Of a stretch of DNA of 36,080 nucleotides, positions 15,233-23,101 are shown in pieces (position 1 is the stretch's first letter; every line of letters starts with the position of its first letter). This stretch comes from Deltaproteobacteria bacterium (lineage in GTDB: Bacteria; UBA10199; SPLOWO2-01-44-7): contig JACRBV010000055.1 in NCBI GenBank assembly GCA_016213065.1, positions 1 to 36,080 on the forward strand, written 5' to 3'. The translations under genes and the position numbers were made by a program. The notes beneath the pieces are model-generated. The model had not been told where the DNA came from. It made no database searches and saw nothing but the letters and a program-made list of their open reading frames with translations.

Positions 15233-16339
15233 ATGGAGGCGACGAATTTAAACAAATATATGATTCGAGTCGCCGTTCCCAAAGAAATTAGCCAAGGAGA
15301 AAAGCGGGTTGCCCTCGTTCCGGAGGTGGCCGGTCGTTTAGTCAAAGCCGGTTTTGAAATCCGCGTGGAATCATCCGCTGGTCTTGCCGCCCATTTCCCC
15401 GACGAACAATACACAAATGTCGGCGTTAAAATCATCAAAGACACTTCTGAACTTTATAACGGAGCGCAAATTATTTTGAAGGTACAATCTCCCAAAATGG
15501 AGGAGATCGATTTTTTCCCGGAAGGCGCCTTTTTGATTGGTTTGTTAACACCTCACCGCCTGAAAGAAGAACTGGAATTATTCAAACAGAAAAAAATCAC
15601 GGCGTTTGCACTTGAAAAACTGCCGCGCATCACTCGCGCACAATCAATGGACGTGCTTTCTTCGCAGGCTACGGTTGCGGGCTATAAAGCCGTGCTCATC
15701 GCGGCAAACATAAGCAATCGCTTTTTCCCAATGCTTACCACGGCGGCGGGCACCATTCGTCCGGCAAAAGTTTTGATTTTGGGTGCGGGCGTGGCCGGCT
15801 TGCAAGCTATTGCCACATCTAAGCGGTTGGGTGCCATCGTGGAAGCCTATGACGTCCGCAGGGCAGTCAAAGAACAAGTGCTTTCCCTTGGTGCAAAATT
15901 TTTGGAAATCCCGGTGGATGCAGAAGCACAGGGAGGTTATGCGCGCGAATTGACGGAAGAAGAAAAAAAGGCGGAAAGCACGATGCTCTCCAAACATGTG
16001 GCGGTGTCTGATGTAGTTATCACCACCGCCCAAGTGCCGGGCCGTCCCGCTCCGCGCTTGTTGACAAAAGAAATGGTCGCTCAAATGAAACCGGGTTCTG
16101 TGATCGTTGATATGGCGGCCGAATCGGGCGGAAATTGTGAGCTCACAAAAGCAGGAGAAGTCATCAATCAAAATGGAGTGCGAATTGAAGGTCCCGTCAA
16201 TCTGCCCAGCGCATTGTCCGTGCACGCCAGCGAAATGGTCGCCAAAAATATTTTTAACTTTCTGATGCTGTTGACCAAAGATGGAAAATCGCTGGAACCT
16301 GATTGGAGCGATGAAGTTATCGCCGGAGGAAAATTATAA
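15233..16339 (+). CDS. pntA: NAD(P) transhydrogenase alpha subunit, part 1 (soluble NAD-binding domain)
   Basis: Soluble dI domain of the proton-translocating transhydrogenase, which drives NADPH formation from NADH using the proton gradient. 368 residues. Visible: VAVPKEISQGEKRVALVPEV near 12, LLTPHR near 100, SMDVLSSQATVAGY near 138, the Rossmann motif LGAGVAGLQAIATSKRLGA near 180 and a D-V-R (AYDVRRAVKEQ) near 206. The start is uncertain. ATG 15233 has no ribosome-binding site, and ATG 15260 (MIRVAVPKE) fits the usual family N-terminus better. It is the first gene of a three-gene operon with a one-base overlap to the next. Confidence 0.93.
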   Translation: MEATNLNKYMIRVAVPKEISQGEKRVALVPEVAGRLVKAGFEIRVESSAGLAAHFPDEQYTNVGVKIIKDTSELYNGAQIILKVQSPKMEEIDFFPEGAFLIGLLTPHRLKEELELFKQKKITAFALEKLPRITRAQSMDVLSSQATVAGYKAVLIAANISNRFFPMLTTAAGTIRPAKVLILGAGVAGLQAIATSKRLGAIVEAYDVRRAVKEQVLSLGAKFLEIPVDAEAQGGYARELTEEEKKAESTMLSKHVAVSDVVITTAQVPGRPAPRLLTKEMVAQMKPGSVIVDMAAESGGNCELTKAGEVINQNGVRIEGPVNLPSALSVHASEMVAKNIFNFLMLLTKDGKSLEPDWSDEVIAGGKL

Positions 16340-16632
16340 TGGAAGGGATTTGGGCCGCACTTTATATTTTTGTTCTCGCCGCGTTCACCGGTTATGAAGT
16401 CATCGGTCGTGTGCCCGTAATTTTGCACACACCTTTGATGTCCGGATCCAACTTTATTCACGGTATTGTGCTGGTGGGAAGCATGGTGGTTTTGGGGCAT
16501 GCCGATTCTTTGCCGGAACAGATCATCGGTTTTATCGGTGTTTTGCTGGGAGCGGTCAATGCCGCCGGCGGATTCGCCGTAACGGAGCGCATGTTGCAGA
16601 TGTTCGAAAAAAACAAACGTCATAAGGAATAG
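16339..16632 (+). CDS. NAD(P) transhydrogenase alpha subunit, part 2 (membrane)
   Basis: 97 residues carrying the short membrane part of the alpha subunit, which in this lineage is a separate chain. Three hydrophobic segments are visible (about residues 5-20, 40-55 and 60-78), with the family phrases FTGYEVIGRVP and HTPLMSGSNFIHGIVLVG. Its ATG shares one base with the TAA of the first gene, with GGAGGA upstream. The gap to pntB is four bases. The three-chain split (dI / short membrane part / beta) is a known arrangement in many bacteria. Confidence 0.92.
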   Translation: MEGIWAALYIFVLAAFTGYEVIGRVPVILHTPLMSGSNFIHGIVLVGSMVVLGHADSLPEQIIGFIGVLLGAVNAAGGFAVTERMLQMFEKNKRHKE

Positions 16633-16636
16633 GTAA

Positions 16637-18004
16637 ATGGAACTGTTAATTCAAACAACTTACTTTCTGACTGCAATTCTTTTCATCGTGGGAATGAAAC
16701 GGATGAGTTCCCCCACCACCGCGCGAAGCGGCATCCGGTGGGCCGGCGTTGCCATGGCGCTTGCAACCATCGCCACCTTTTTCACTCCCAACATGCACAA
16801 CTTGCCGCTGATGATTTTCGCAATTCTTGCGGGCGGACTCGTGGCATGGATTGCCGCGAAAAAAGTGGCGATGACCGACATGCCCCAGATGATCGCCATT
16901 TATAATGGAATGGGTGGCGGCGCCGCCGGTGCTATTGGTGCCGTGGAACTTTTGCAAGGCAACGTACCGGACAAAGGTTTGCTCACACTCACCATCCTTG
17001 GCGGTTTGATCGGTTCGGTTGCTTTCAGCGGCAGTATGATTGCCTTCGCCAAACTTCAGCAATTGATGGGAGATCGTCCGTTCACGTTCCGCGGCCAACA
17101 ATGGATCAACATTGGAATTCTTTTGGTAACAGTTTTCTGTGCCATGCTTATTTTTTCCGGTCATGGATCGCCCGCTTTAATTTTCGCATTTTTTCTTCTT
17201 GCCCTGACTTTTGGCGTTACCACCACACTCCCGATCGGCGGCGGCGATATGCCCGTGGTGATTTCTCTTTACAACGCGCTAACAGGTCTTGCCGTCGCTT
17301 TTGAAGGTTTTGCTTTGCAAAACGCCTCCATGATTATCGCGGGTACCGTGGTTGGTGCCGCCGGTACACTTCTCACCAAAATGATGGCCAACGCCATGAA
17401 CCGGTCGATTGGAAATATTTTGTTCGGCGCTTTTGGACAAGAGCAAGCGACAGGCGAACAGGAAATCAAAGGAAATTTGAAACCCATGGAAGCGGACGAC
17501 GCGGCGGTCCTGATGGCGTACGCGGAAAAAGTGATCATTGTTCCCGGTTATGGAATGGCGGTGGCACAAGCGCAACACAAAGTAAAAGAGTTGATGGATA
17601 TTTTGGTGGAGCGCGGCATTCAGGTAAAGTTTGCGGTTCATCCCGTGGCGGGACGCATGCCGGGACACATGAACGTTTTGTTGGCGGAATCCAACGTACC
17701 TTACGAACGCCTGTTTGATTTGGAAGAGATCAATGCGGAATTTGCAACCACCGATGTCAGTCTCGTGATTGGTGCCAACGATGTTGTCAATCCCGCCGCC
17801 CGCAACAACAAGGCCAGCCCCATTTACGGGATGCCAATTTTAAATGTCGATCAGTCGAAAAATGTGCTGGTGATCAAACGCGGCAAAGGAAAAGGATTTG
17901 CCGGCATTGAAAACGAACTCTTCTACACCGACAACACCCGCATGGTCTACGGCGACGCCCAAAATATAGTCGCCAAAATAGTACAAGCCCTCAAAAAGTT
18001 GTGA
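16637..18004 (+). CDS. pntB: NAD(P) transhydrogenase beta subunit
   Basis: Membrane dII part plus NADP-binding dIII domain. 455 residues. The N-terminal ~260 residues form eight to nine membrane segments, with GMGGGAAGAIGAVELL and LPIGGGDMPVVISLYNALTG in the proton-channel region. The C-terminal domain shows VIIVPGYGMAVAQAQHKVKEL near 298, HPVAGRMPGHMNVLLAE near 336, VIGANDVVNPAA near 378 and KRGKGKGFAGIENELFY near 418, the NADP-binding elements. The operon is complete. It ends four bases before the stop of the convergent 529-residue gene, so no separate terminator fits between them. Confidence 0.96.
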   Translation: MELLIQTTYFLTAILFIVGMKRMSSPTTARSGIRWAGVAMALATIATFFTPNMHNLPLMIFAILAGGLVAWIAAKKVAMTDMPQMIAIYNGMGGGAAGAIGAVELLQGNVPDKGLLTLTILGGLIGSVAFSGSMIAFAKLQQLMGDRPFTFRGQQWINIGILLVTVFCAMLIFSGHGSPALIFAFFLLALTFGVTTTLPIGGGDMPVVISLYNALTGLAVAFEGFALQNASMIIAGTVVGAAGTLLTKMMANAMNRSIGNILFGAFGQEQATGEQEIKGNLKPMEADDAAVLMAYAEKVIIVPGYGMAVAQAQHKVKELMDILVERGIQVKFAVHPVAGRMPGHMNVLLAESNVPYERLFDLEEINAEFATTDVSLVIGANDVVNPAARNNKASPIYGMPILNVDQSKNVLVIKRGKGKGFAGIENELFYTDNTRMVYGDAQNIVAKIVQALKKL

Positions 18005-18008
18005 TGAT

Positions 18009-19598
18009 TTAAAAAGAAAGAGTGGACAATGAATGTAAATCTGCGTCTGCCTCTCCCGTCCTTGCTACAAGGACATCGGCATAAGGTGCACAATCTTGAT
18101 AATGCACACTGAGTTTAAAACCCGGAATGATTAAGTCTACTTGATAAGCCGCTCTGGAAACGGGTCTCGGCGGAATTCTTTCATATGCACTCGCCACGAT
18201 ATAATCGACCATTGACGTGACCCCTCTCTCTGCAACTCCAATAATAATTGTGTCATTCGTGGTGAAAAAAGCCTCACCGCCCACAGCCAAAGAATCCATC
18301 CCAAGTCTGATGGCATTTAATTTATCTTCGCCATGAAACGCCGGTCCCATGATATCTAGAAAGATATCTGCGCCACGCATTTTAGCGGGCAAAGTGCCAA
18401 TGGTAGTAACATCCCGAACAAGCTGTCCCGCATAGACTCCGTCGTCTGCGACAACGGGATAGAGAGAAACATTAAATATTTCCACAGCCCTTCCATAAAG
18501 TTTTTTGAGACCTCTGGCAGTACCACCGTCACCATCGCCAGCGATCACTATTTTTACCGGCCTTTGCGTCGCCGCATATTTGGCCTCTATTATTTTTCTA
18601 AGATTAAAACCAGTTCCATCTAGGTATTTCCCAATATTTTCATCAAGACTTCGGCCGGTTATGTAGCCCGTGCTAAATGTTCTCCTAAGCCTCAATCGCC
18701 GTTCCATTTGGATTGCTCGCACGGCATCCTCGTTTAGCTGATCATTTCTTACGAGCCAATCGAATGTTTTTCTGGGAATCGTAGCCCGCAAATTCTCGCC
18801 CTTGACCACGACATATCCCGCCTGCTCCACAACTTGGTATCCACGGGTAGCCAAATTTTTTGCCGCATTTGTTGCATCAACCGAAAGAGACGAAACCGCG
18901 ACCGCTGTTTCGCCACCTGATAAAAGTGCCGCGCCCTTTAGATTAACAATACCTTTCGGAACCAGAGGAAGCGACAGAGTAAGTATTACGCCTCCTTTGC
19001 ACATTCCCATCTCCGCCCTATCTTTTTCGGCTTGGTCATCTGCATCATAATAATCAACGGCATTTTTTGTAAAAAGCGTTCCACCAATCACAGGCACCGC
19101 AAGTAAAAGCCCTCCGAGAAGCATCGCGGCACCGATCGCAACCCATGTTCCCGGAAAAACTGCAATCAAGAGTGTACCCACCCCAACAGCGGCAAGACCG
19201 CCTGCGGCATATCGAAGCGTATTGGCATCGAAATCAAGCACTTCACCTACTCCCTGATAACAAGGTGAAGGGATTGAACTCAATGTCCCGGGTAATTGCG
19301 TTTGGAAATTATCGAATAGACGATTGTAGGTGGCAAAGGACGTTGTTCTTTGCATTTCCTCTCTAAACATCTTTGAAACGGTCCAACGAAGGTCCGGATA
19401 CAGTCGGCCCAATGAGGTCCTTGCATCAGGAGAAAGCCTTTCGTATACGGCACTGTCGAACTCTGCAAATTTCCCCGCCACGACAACCTCTTTTAAAATT
19501 TCCGAGGCCTCATCGCGCTCAACAACGTGCACCAAGCTCCGATTACGATTCGTAACTTCAATATAGCGTGCCGCCAATTGTTCAATTGAATTAGTCAA
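18009..19598 (-). CDS. Orphan 529-residue membrane protein with methyltransferase-like C-terminal domain
   Basis: The start is TTG 19598. It is the first possible start after an in-frame stop and has GAGGTG eight bases upstream. Residues 1-125 are helical with no recognised family. Residues ~130-175 are two adjacent membrane segments rich in Gly/Ala/Leu. Residues 346-445 look like a class I SAM-dependent methyltransferase: VKIVIAGDGDGGTARGL as motif I, FNVSLYPVV next, then ADIFLDIMG and LGMDSLAVGGEAFFTT as the post-I/motif III region. The Asp-rich motif I is atypical, so activity is uncertain. No signal peptide precedes the membrane pair. The gene has its own sigma-28-type promoter (site D) and sits alone. 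No substrate can be proposed. Confidence 0.78.
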   Translation of the reverse strand: MTNSIEQLAARYIEVTNRNRSLVHVVERDEASEILKEVVVAGKFAEFDSAVYERLSPDARTSLGRLYPDLRWTVSKMFREEMQRTTSFATYNRLFDNFQTQLPGTLSSIPSPCYQGVGEVLDFDANTLRYAAGGLAAVGVGTLLIAVFPGTWVAIGAAMLLGGLLLAVPVIGGTLFTKNAVDYYDADDQAEKDRAEMGMCKGGVILTLSLPLVPKGIVNLKGAALLSGGETAVAVSSLSVDATNAAKNLATRGYQVVEQAGYVVVKGENLRATIPRKTFDWLVRNDQLNEDAVRAIQMERRLRLRRTFSTGYITGRSLDENIGKYLDGTGFNLRKIIEAKYAATQRPVKIVIAGDGDGGTARGLKKLYGRAVEIFNVSLYPVVADDGVYAGQLVRDVTTIGTLPAKMRGADIFLDIMGPAFHGEDKLNAIRLGMDSLAVGGEAFFTTNDTIIIGVAERGVTSMVDYIVASAYERIPPRPVSRAAYQVDLIIPGFKLSVHYQDCAPYADVLVARTGEADADLHSLSTLSF

Positions 19599-19633
19599 TA
19601 GATATACACCTCAAAGTCCCCCTCTACATCTGT

Positions 19634-19659
19634 TATCGGCAATTTTCAAAAAAAGTTGC
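19634..19659 (-). promoter_or_regulatory. Sigma-28-type promoter, site D
   Basis: Minus strand: GCAACTTT, 11 bases, GCCGATAA. This is the best match of the five to the FliA -10, with the eighth base A. The predicted start near 19626 gives a ~28-nt leader containing the GAGGTG that selects the TTG start codon of the 529-residue gene. Confidence 0.8.
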
Positions 19660-19704
19660 TTGAAAAAATAATGGTGCGGTTTATATCTAATTTATGGGCA
19701 CCTT

Positions 19705-20379
19705 ATGCAAAAATTGAGCAAAGATGGAAGTACCCATGTTACTGACGAATTCTGGAACACCCTCACAGCCTCTATTGGCGCTGTTTTGGCCATGATGGGG
19801 CTTATTCTTTTGCTGACTTCTTCGGTGGCCCACAACAAACCGTGGCATACTTTAAGTTTTGCCGTGTACGGATTTGGCGCGGTGTCCCTTTTTACTTCAA
19901 GCGCCCTCCACCATGGCGTTAACGGTTCTGAAAAAACGAATCATCGCCTGCGCCAACTGGATTATTTTTCAATTTATCTGATGATCGCGGGGAGTTTAAC
20001 GCCGTTTTGTCTGGTGCTTCTGCGGAATTCTATGGGGTGGACCATTCTGGCGCTTGTCTGGTTTTTGGCCGTCATCGGTATTGTTCTGAAGGCCCTCTTT
20101 CCCCGAACGCCGAAATGGGCGACCACGCTTCTTTATTTATTGATGGGCTGGCTTGGGGTGCTTATTTTTTATCCCGTTTGCCGATTAATTAACTGGGAAG
20201 GCCTTGCTTTTCTGGGAGCCGGGGGAATTCTTTATACCGTCGGTTCGCTCATTTATCTTTTTGAAAAACCCAATCCCATTCCCGGCAAATTCGGATTCCA
20301 CGAAATATGGCATCTTTTAGTACTAACCAGCGCCACCAGCCATTTTTGTGCCATATTTTTCTACATTCTGCCGTATTAG
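19705..20379 (+). CDS. Hemolysin III family (PAQR-like) integral membrane protein
   Basis: 224 residues with seven hydrophobic segments. The family motifs are SSALHHGV near residues 70-77, LRQLDYFSIYLMIAGSLTPF near 92 and the C-terminal HEIWHLLVLTSATSHF, which supply the His/Asp residues of the presumed metal site in the PAQR/YqfA superfamily. The founding member was reported as a hemolysin, but the physiological role is unclear and hydrolase activity on lipids is suspected. The start ATG 19705 has no clear ribosome-binding site. It is divergent from the 529-residue gene. Its stop codon abuts the -35 of sigma-28-type site E, so the next gene is not simply read through from it. Confidence 0.92.
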   Translation: MQKLSKDGSTHVTDEFWNTLTASIGAVLAMMGLILLLTSSVAHNKPWHTLSFAVYGFGAVSLFTSSALHHGVNGSEKTNHRLRQLDYFSIYLMIAGSLTPFCLVLLRNSMGWTILALVWFLAVIGIVLKALFPRTPKWATTLLYLLMGWLGVLIFYPVCRLINWEGLAFLGAGGILYTVGSLIYLFEKPNPIPGKFGFHEIWHLLVLTSATSHFCAIFFYILPY

Positions 20380-20405
20380 CAACTTTTTGTCCTCTTCCGC
20401 CGATA
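20379..20405 (+). promoter_or_regulatory. Sigma-28-type promoter, site E (one base longer spacer)
   Basis: GCAACTTT, 12 bases, GCCGATAA. The T-run is interrupted (TTTTTGT) and the spacer is one base longer than in the other four. The first G is the last base of the hemolysin III stop codon. The predicted start near 20413 gives a ~59-nt leader to the M48 peptidase gene. Activity may be weaker because of the spacer. Confidence 0.6.
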
Positions 20406-20429
20406 ACAATAATGAAGACCTTCGACAAT

Positions 20430-20458
20430 TACCATATGGTACCTGTTACTATGTGGTA
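20430..20458. promoter_or_regulatory. Paired palindromic operator-like sites
   Basis: TACCATATGGTA (20430-20441) is a perfect 12-base palindrome. TACTATGTGGTA (20447-20458) matches it at ten of twelve positions, with start-to-start spacing of 17 bases. Both lie in the predicted leader between sigma-28-type site E and the GAGGGA ribosome-binding site of the M48 gene, where a bound repressor would block transcription or elongation. The regulator is unknown. Confidence 0.45.
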
Positions 20459-20471
20459 ATGAGGGAATAAA

Positions 20472-21164
20472 ATGGTTGATCGGATTGATCCTAAAATGAC
20501 TGGTTTGCCGCCCCTATGGATGAACCGGGTTGTGACGGGTAGCGGGCACATTGGGAATAGCGAAGAAATTCGGAAACTTATGGGGGAACCCATCCCCAAA
20601 CCCGCCGATCTGGCCCGGCTCAAACCTGAAATTGCCGCCATGTTTGCCGCGGGAGGGGTTTTGGACCGCATCACAAAAAAACTGGGTCTTCTTTCCAAAA
20701 AAAAACATAAAAAAATTATCGCGTCTCACAACACCATTGCCTGTGTCGACGACGAAAATATTCTTTATGTCGGTGTGGAGTTTCTGGAAAAATTTGGCGA
20801 AGACGAGTCTCTGCTCGCCGCGATTCTGGCCCACGAATGGGGTCACATGGTGAGCGATGTTCCCTTGGGAGCCGACTGGTCCCACCTAAGCTGGGAAGAA
20901 ATTTTTGAAATGCGCCGCGAAGAAGAAGCAAATGCCGACGGTTTTGCCGGACGCGCCCTTTTTTTGATGGGCTACGCACCCGAGAGCATGATGAATTTTT
21001 TAAAATTGTTGAATAAAAAAAGAAATCCGAAACTCCCCTCCCACAAATATCACAACACCGCCACGCGCGTGGCCATTCTCAAAGCTTCCTATGAAGCTCA
21101 GGAGAGAGCTTTCGAAGCCGCCGAAAAAATTTTCAAGGTAACAAAGTGGGTGGGACAGGGTTAA
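20472..21164 (+). CDS. M48-type zinc metallopeptidase without membrane segments
   Basis: 230 residues. The zinc motif is complete: His121-Glu122-Trp-Gly-His125 (HEWGH), with a third ligand probably Glu152 in EEANADGFAG (Glu-x3-Asp pattern of the M48 family). Unlike HtpX or BepA it shows neither transmembrane helices nor a signal peptide, so a cytoplasmic location is expected. The N-terminal 75 residues have no recognised domain. They contain PPLW and a Lys-rich segment near 68-80. The start has GAGGGA five bases upstream. It has a sigma-28-type promoter and palindromic sites upstream, and a heptamer repeat and ahpC downstream. Substrates are unknown. Confidence 0.88.
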   Translation: MVDRIDPKMTGLPPLWMNRVVTGSGHIGNSEEIRKLMGEPIPKPADLARLKPEIAAMFAAGGVLDRITKKLGLLSKKKHKKIIASHNTIACVDDENILYVGVEFLEKFGEDESLLAAILAHEWGHMVSDVPLGADWSHLSWEEIFEMRREEEANADGFAGRALFLMGYAPESMMNFLKLLNKKRNPKLPSHKYHNTATRVAILKASYEAQERAFEAAEKIFKVTKWVGQG

Positions 21165-21179
21165 TTTCTGATTGACTCC

Positions 21180-21212
21180 GGTCCTTAGTCCATGGTCCAT
21201 AGTCCCTTGTCC
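21180..21212 (+). repeat. Heptamer repeat, copy 3 (intergenic)
   Basis: Degenerate tandem units TCCTTAG, TCCATGG, TCCATAG, TCCCTTG with a seven-base period, between the M48 gene and the ribosome-binding site of ahpC. Confidence 0.8.
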
Positions 21213-21232
21213 AAAAAACCAAGGAGGCTTTC

Positions 21233-21814
21233 ATGACACTCGTTCAAAAAGAGGCACCCGACTTCACAGCCGAAGCGGTTGTTGGTGGCGATTTCAAAAT
21301 AATCAAATTATCGGATTACAAAGGCAAATGGATTTGCCTTTTCTTTTATCCGCTCGATTTCACTTTCGTCTGTCCGACGGAAATTACCGCTTTTTCAGAC
21401 CGGTATGAAGAATTCAAAAAATTGGGTTCCGAAGTACTTGGTTGTTCGGTCGACAGCAAATTCACACACCTTGCATGGACCAACACCCCGCGCAACAAGG
21501 GCGGCCTAGGCACCATCAACTTTCCTCTGCTTTCCGATGTGAAAAAAACAATCAGCGCAGACTATGGCGTGTTATTGGAAGCCGGTATCGCATTGAGAGG
21601 ACTTTTCCTCATCAACCCTGAAGGAAAAGTGGTGTATCAGGTCGTTCATGACCTCGGTGTGGGAAGAAGCATCGACGAAGTTTTGCGCGTGATTCAGGCT
21701 TTCCAACACAGCGCCAAAACGGGCGAAGTTTGCCCCATGGACTGGAAGCCCGGAAAACCCACAATGAAGCCGGACCCCAAAGGTTCGCAGGAATATTTCG
21801 CAACCAGAAAGTAG
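21233..21814 (+). CDS. Typical 2-Cys peroxiredoxin
   Basis: Reduces hydrogen peroxide and organic peroxides. 193 residues. The peroxidatic Cys47 lies in DFTFVCPTE and the resolving Cys167 in [11 protein letters not shown], so this is the AhpC/Prx1 type in which the two cysteines bridge between subunits. The extended C-terminus (to EYFATRK) contains the YF motif that makes such enzymes sensitive to over-oxidation; GGLG near residue 90 is the matching GGLG motif. AAGGAGG upstream is a strong ribosome-binding site. Neither AhpF nor a dedicated reductase is adjacent. The last codons and stop form one copy of a 16-base direct repeat. Confidence 0.95.
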   Translation: MTLVQKEAPDFTAEAVVGGDFKIIKLSDYKGKWICLFFYPLDFTFVCPTEITAFSDRYEEFKKLGSEVLGCSVDSKFTHLAWTNTPRNKGGLGTINFPLLSDVKKTISADYGVLLEAGIALRGLFLINPEGKVVYQVVHDLGVGRSIDEVLRVIQAFQHSAKTGEVCPMDWKPGKPTMKPDPKGSQEYFATRK

Positions 21815-21817
21815 CGG
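21802..21817 (+). repeat. 16-base direct repeat, copy 1
   Basis: AACCAGAAAGTAGCGG, exact match to 22721-22736. It covers the final codons and stop of the peroxiredoxin gene. Together with copy 2 it brackets the aldo/keto reductase gene. Confidence 0.8.
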
Positions 21818-21840
21818 CACCATTCTGGTCAAAGTAGATT

Positions 21841-22722
21841 ATGAAATATCGCAAACTCGGCAAAACTGGTCTTGATGTTTCCGTCATTGGCGTTGGTACT
21901 TGGCAGTTTGGCGGCGAATGGGGAAAGAATTTTACGCAGTTGGAAGTGGACCAGATTTTGGACCGGGCGTGGGATTTGGGAATAAATCTGATAGACACCG
22001 CTGAATGCTACGGCGACCATCTCTCCGAAATTTTAATCGGTAACGCCATCAAAAAAAACCGGAAAGACTGGATTATCGCAACCAAGTTTGGACATTCTTT
22101 CGGCGGATATCTTCAGCGCGAATCCCATTGGACTCCCAAAGAAGTTTTGAAACAGTTGGAAGATTCTCTCAAAGCTTTGCAAACCAACACCATTGATCTT
22201 TATCAATTTCATTCAGGAGATGATGAAGCTTTTCATCAGCAAGAGCTTTTTGAGATGCTACAAAAACAGATGAAGGCGGGAAAGATCCGCCACTTGGGCA
22301 ATTCCCTCAGCAACGATTTTCTTTCTCAGGTGAAGGATTCAACAAAATCTGGAATTGAAGTGGTGCAGGTGGTTTACAATCGACTGGATCGACAACCGGA
22401 GAGTGAAGTTTTTCCCTTTGTCAAGGAACAAAATCTGGGAGTGTTGGCGCGCGTGCCAATGGCCAGCGGTTTTTTGAGCGGAAAATACAAACCCAATTCA
22501 AAATTCAAAGACAATGATGTCCGTGCCCGATATAATAAGAATTATTTGAAAAATCGGCTCAAAGAAGTTGAGGAAATTAAAAAAAACGAAGTCCCCGCCG
22601 GCATTGACATGTCCCAATGGGCTCTGGCCTGGTGCCTAAAAAATCCCGCCGTCTCCGCTGTCATCCCGGGATGTAAAAACATAACCCAAATCGAATCCAA
22701 CGCCAAAGCGGCAGGCCTTTAA
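21841..22722 (+). CDS. Aldo/keto reductase
   Basis: NADPH-dependent oxidoreductase of the AKR superfamily, 293 residues, TIM-barrel. The catalytic tetrad is visible: Asp52 and Tyr57 in IDTAECYGD, Lys82 in ATKFGH and His124 in YQFHSGD. The N-terminal KYRKLGKTGLDVSVIGVGTWQFGG is typical of the YdhF/oxidoreductase-like group. The C-terminal GCKNITQIESNAKA supplies the cofactor end. Substrates for this group cannot be told from sequence. It lies 26 bases after the peroxiredoxin gene and is bracketed by an exact 16-base direct repeat, which suggests insertion or duplication at this site. Confidence 0.93.
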   Translation: MKYRKLGKTGLDVSVIGVGTWQFGGEWGKNFTQLEVDQILDRAWDLGINLIDTAECYGDHLSEILIGNAIKKNRKDWIIATKFGHSFGGYLQRESHWTPKEVLKQLEDSLKALQTNTIDLYQFHSGDDEAFHQQELFEMLQKQMKAGKIRHLGNSLSNDFLSQVKDSTKSGIEVVQVVYNRLDRQPESEVFPFVKEQNLGVLARVPMASGFLSGKYKPNSKFKDNDVRARYNKNYLKNRLKEVEEIKKNEVPAGIDMSQWALAWCLKNPAVSAVIPGCKNITQIESNAKAAGL

Positions 22723-22736
22723 CCAGAAAGTAGCGG
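22721..22736 (+). repeat. 16-base direct repeat, copy 2
   Basis: AACCAGAAAGTAGCGG, beginning in the stop codon of the aldo/keto reductase gene and ending four bases before the stop of the convergent cutA gene. Exact match to 21802-21817. Confidence 0.8.
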
Positions 22737-22739
22737 TAT

Positions 22740-23057
22740 TTATTTCGTGTTGGCGAGGAGCCAGCTTAGGTAATCGGGGAAGCCGTCGGTGATGGGGAGG
22801 ACGATTAGTTCCGGGACTTCGTAAGGGTGCAGTTCTTCGAGTGTGACCTTCAATTCCTCCAAACGATTTTGCTGGGTTTTGATAACCAAAAGAAGTTCTT
22901 CTTCTTCGCAAATTTCTTCCTTCCATTCATAAATCGAGGTGATTTTTGGAATGATGTTCACACAGGCGGCAATGTGCGTTTCAACCAACGCTTTCGCAAT
23001 TTTCTTTGCCTCTTTTTCGGAATCAATGGTTGATAAAGCAACAATCGCGTCGGTCAT
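22740..23057 (-). CDS. cutA: CutA1-type divalent-ion tolerance / signalling trimer protein
   Basis: 105 residues, the usual CutA length. Family sequence is continuous: VALSTIDSEKEAKKIAKALVE, AACVNIIPKITSIYEWKEEI (with the conserved I-Y-x-W), EEELLLVIKTQ and HPYEVPELIVLPI. CutA1 forms a stable ferredoxin-like trimer related to PII. It was linked to copper tolerance in E. coli but its function is still unsettled. I prefer ATG 23057 because the upstream ATG at 23072 lies in the heptamer repeat and adds five residues foreign to the family. It is the last gene of the minus-strand run, downstream of the cobalamin adenosyltransferase gene. Confidence 0.92.
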   Translation of the reverse strand: MTDAIVALSTIDSEKEAKKIAKALVETHIAACVNIIPKITSIYEWKEEICEEEELLLVIKTQQNRLEELKVTLEELHPYEVPELIVLPITDGFPDYLSWLLANTK

Positions 23058-23064
23058 AAATTTT

Positions 23065-23096
23065 GGGACCATGGACTATGGACCATGGACCATAAA
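23065..23096 (-). repeat. Heptamer repeat, copy 4 (intergenic, at cutA start)
   Basis: Four units GACCATG, GACTATG, GACCATG, GACCATA with a seven-base period, between the cobalamin adenosyltransferase stop and the cutA start. It offers an extra in-frame ATG to cutA. Confidence 0.85.
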
Positions 23097-23101
23097 ATTT
23101 T

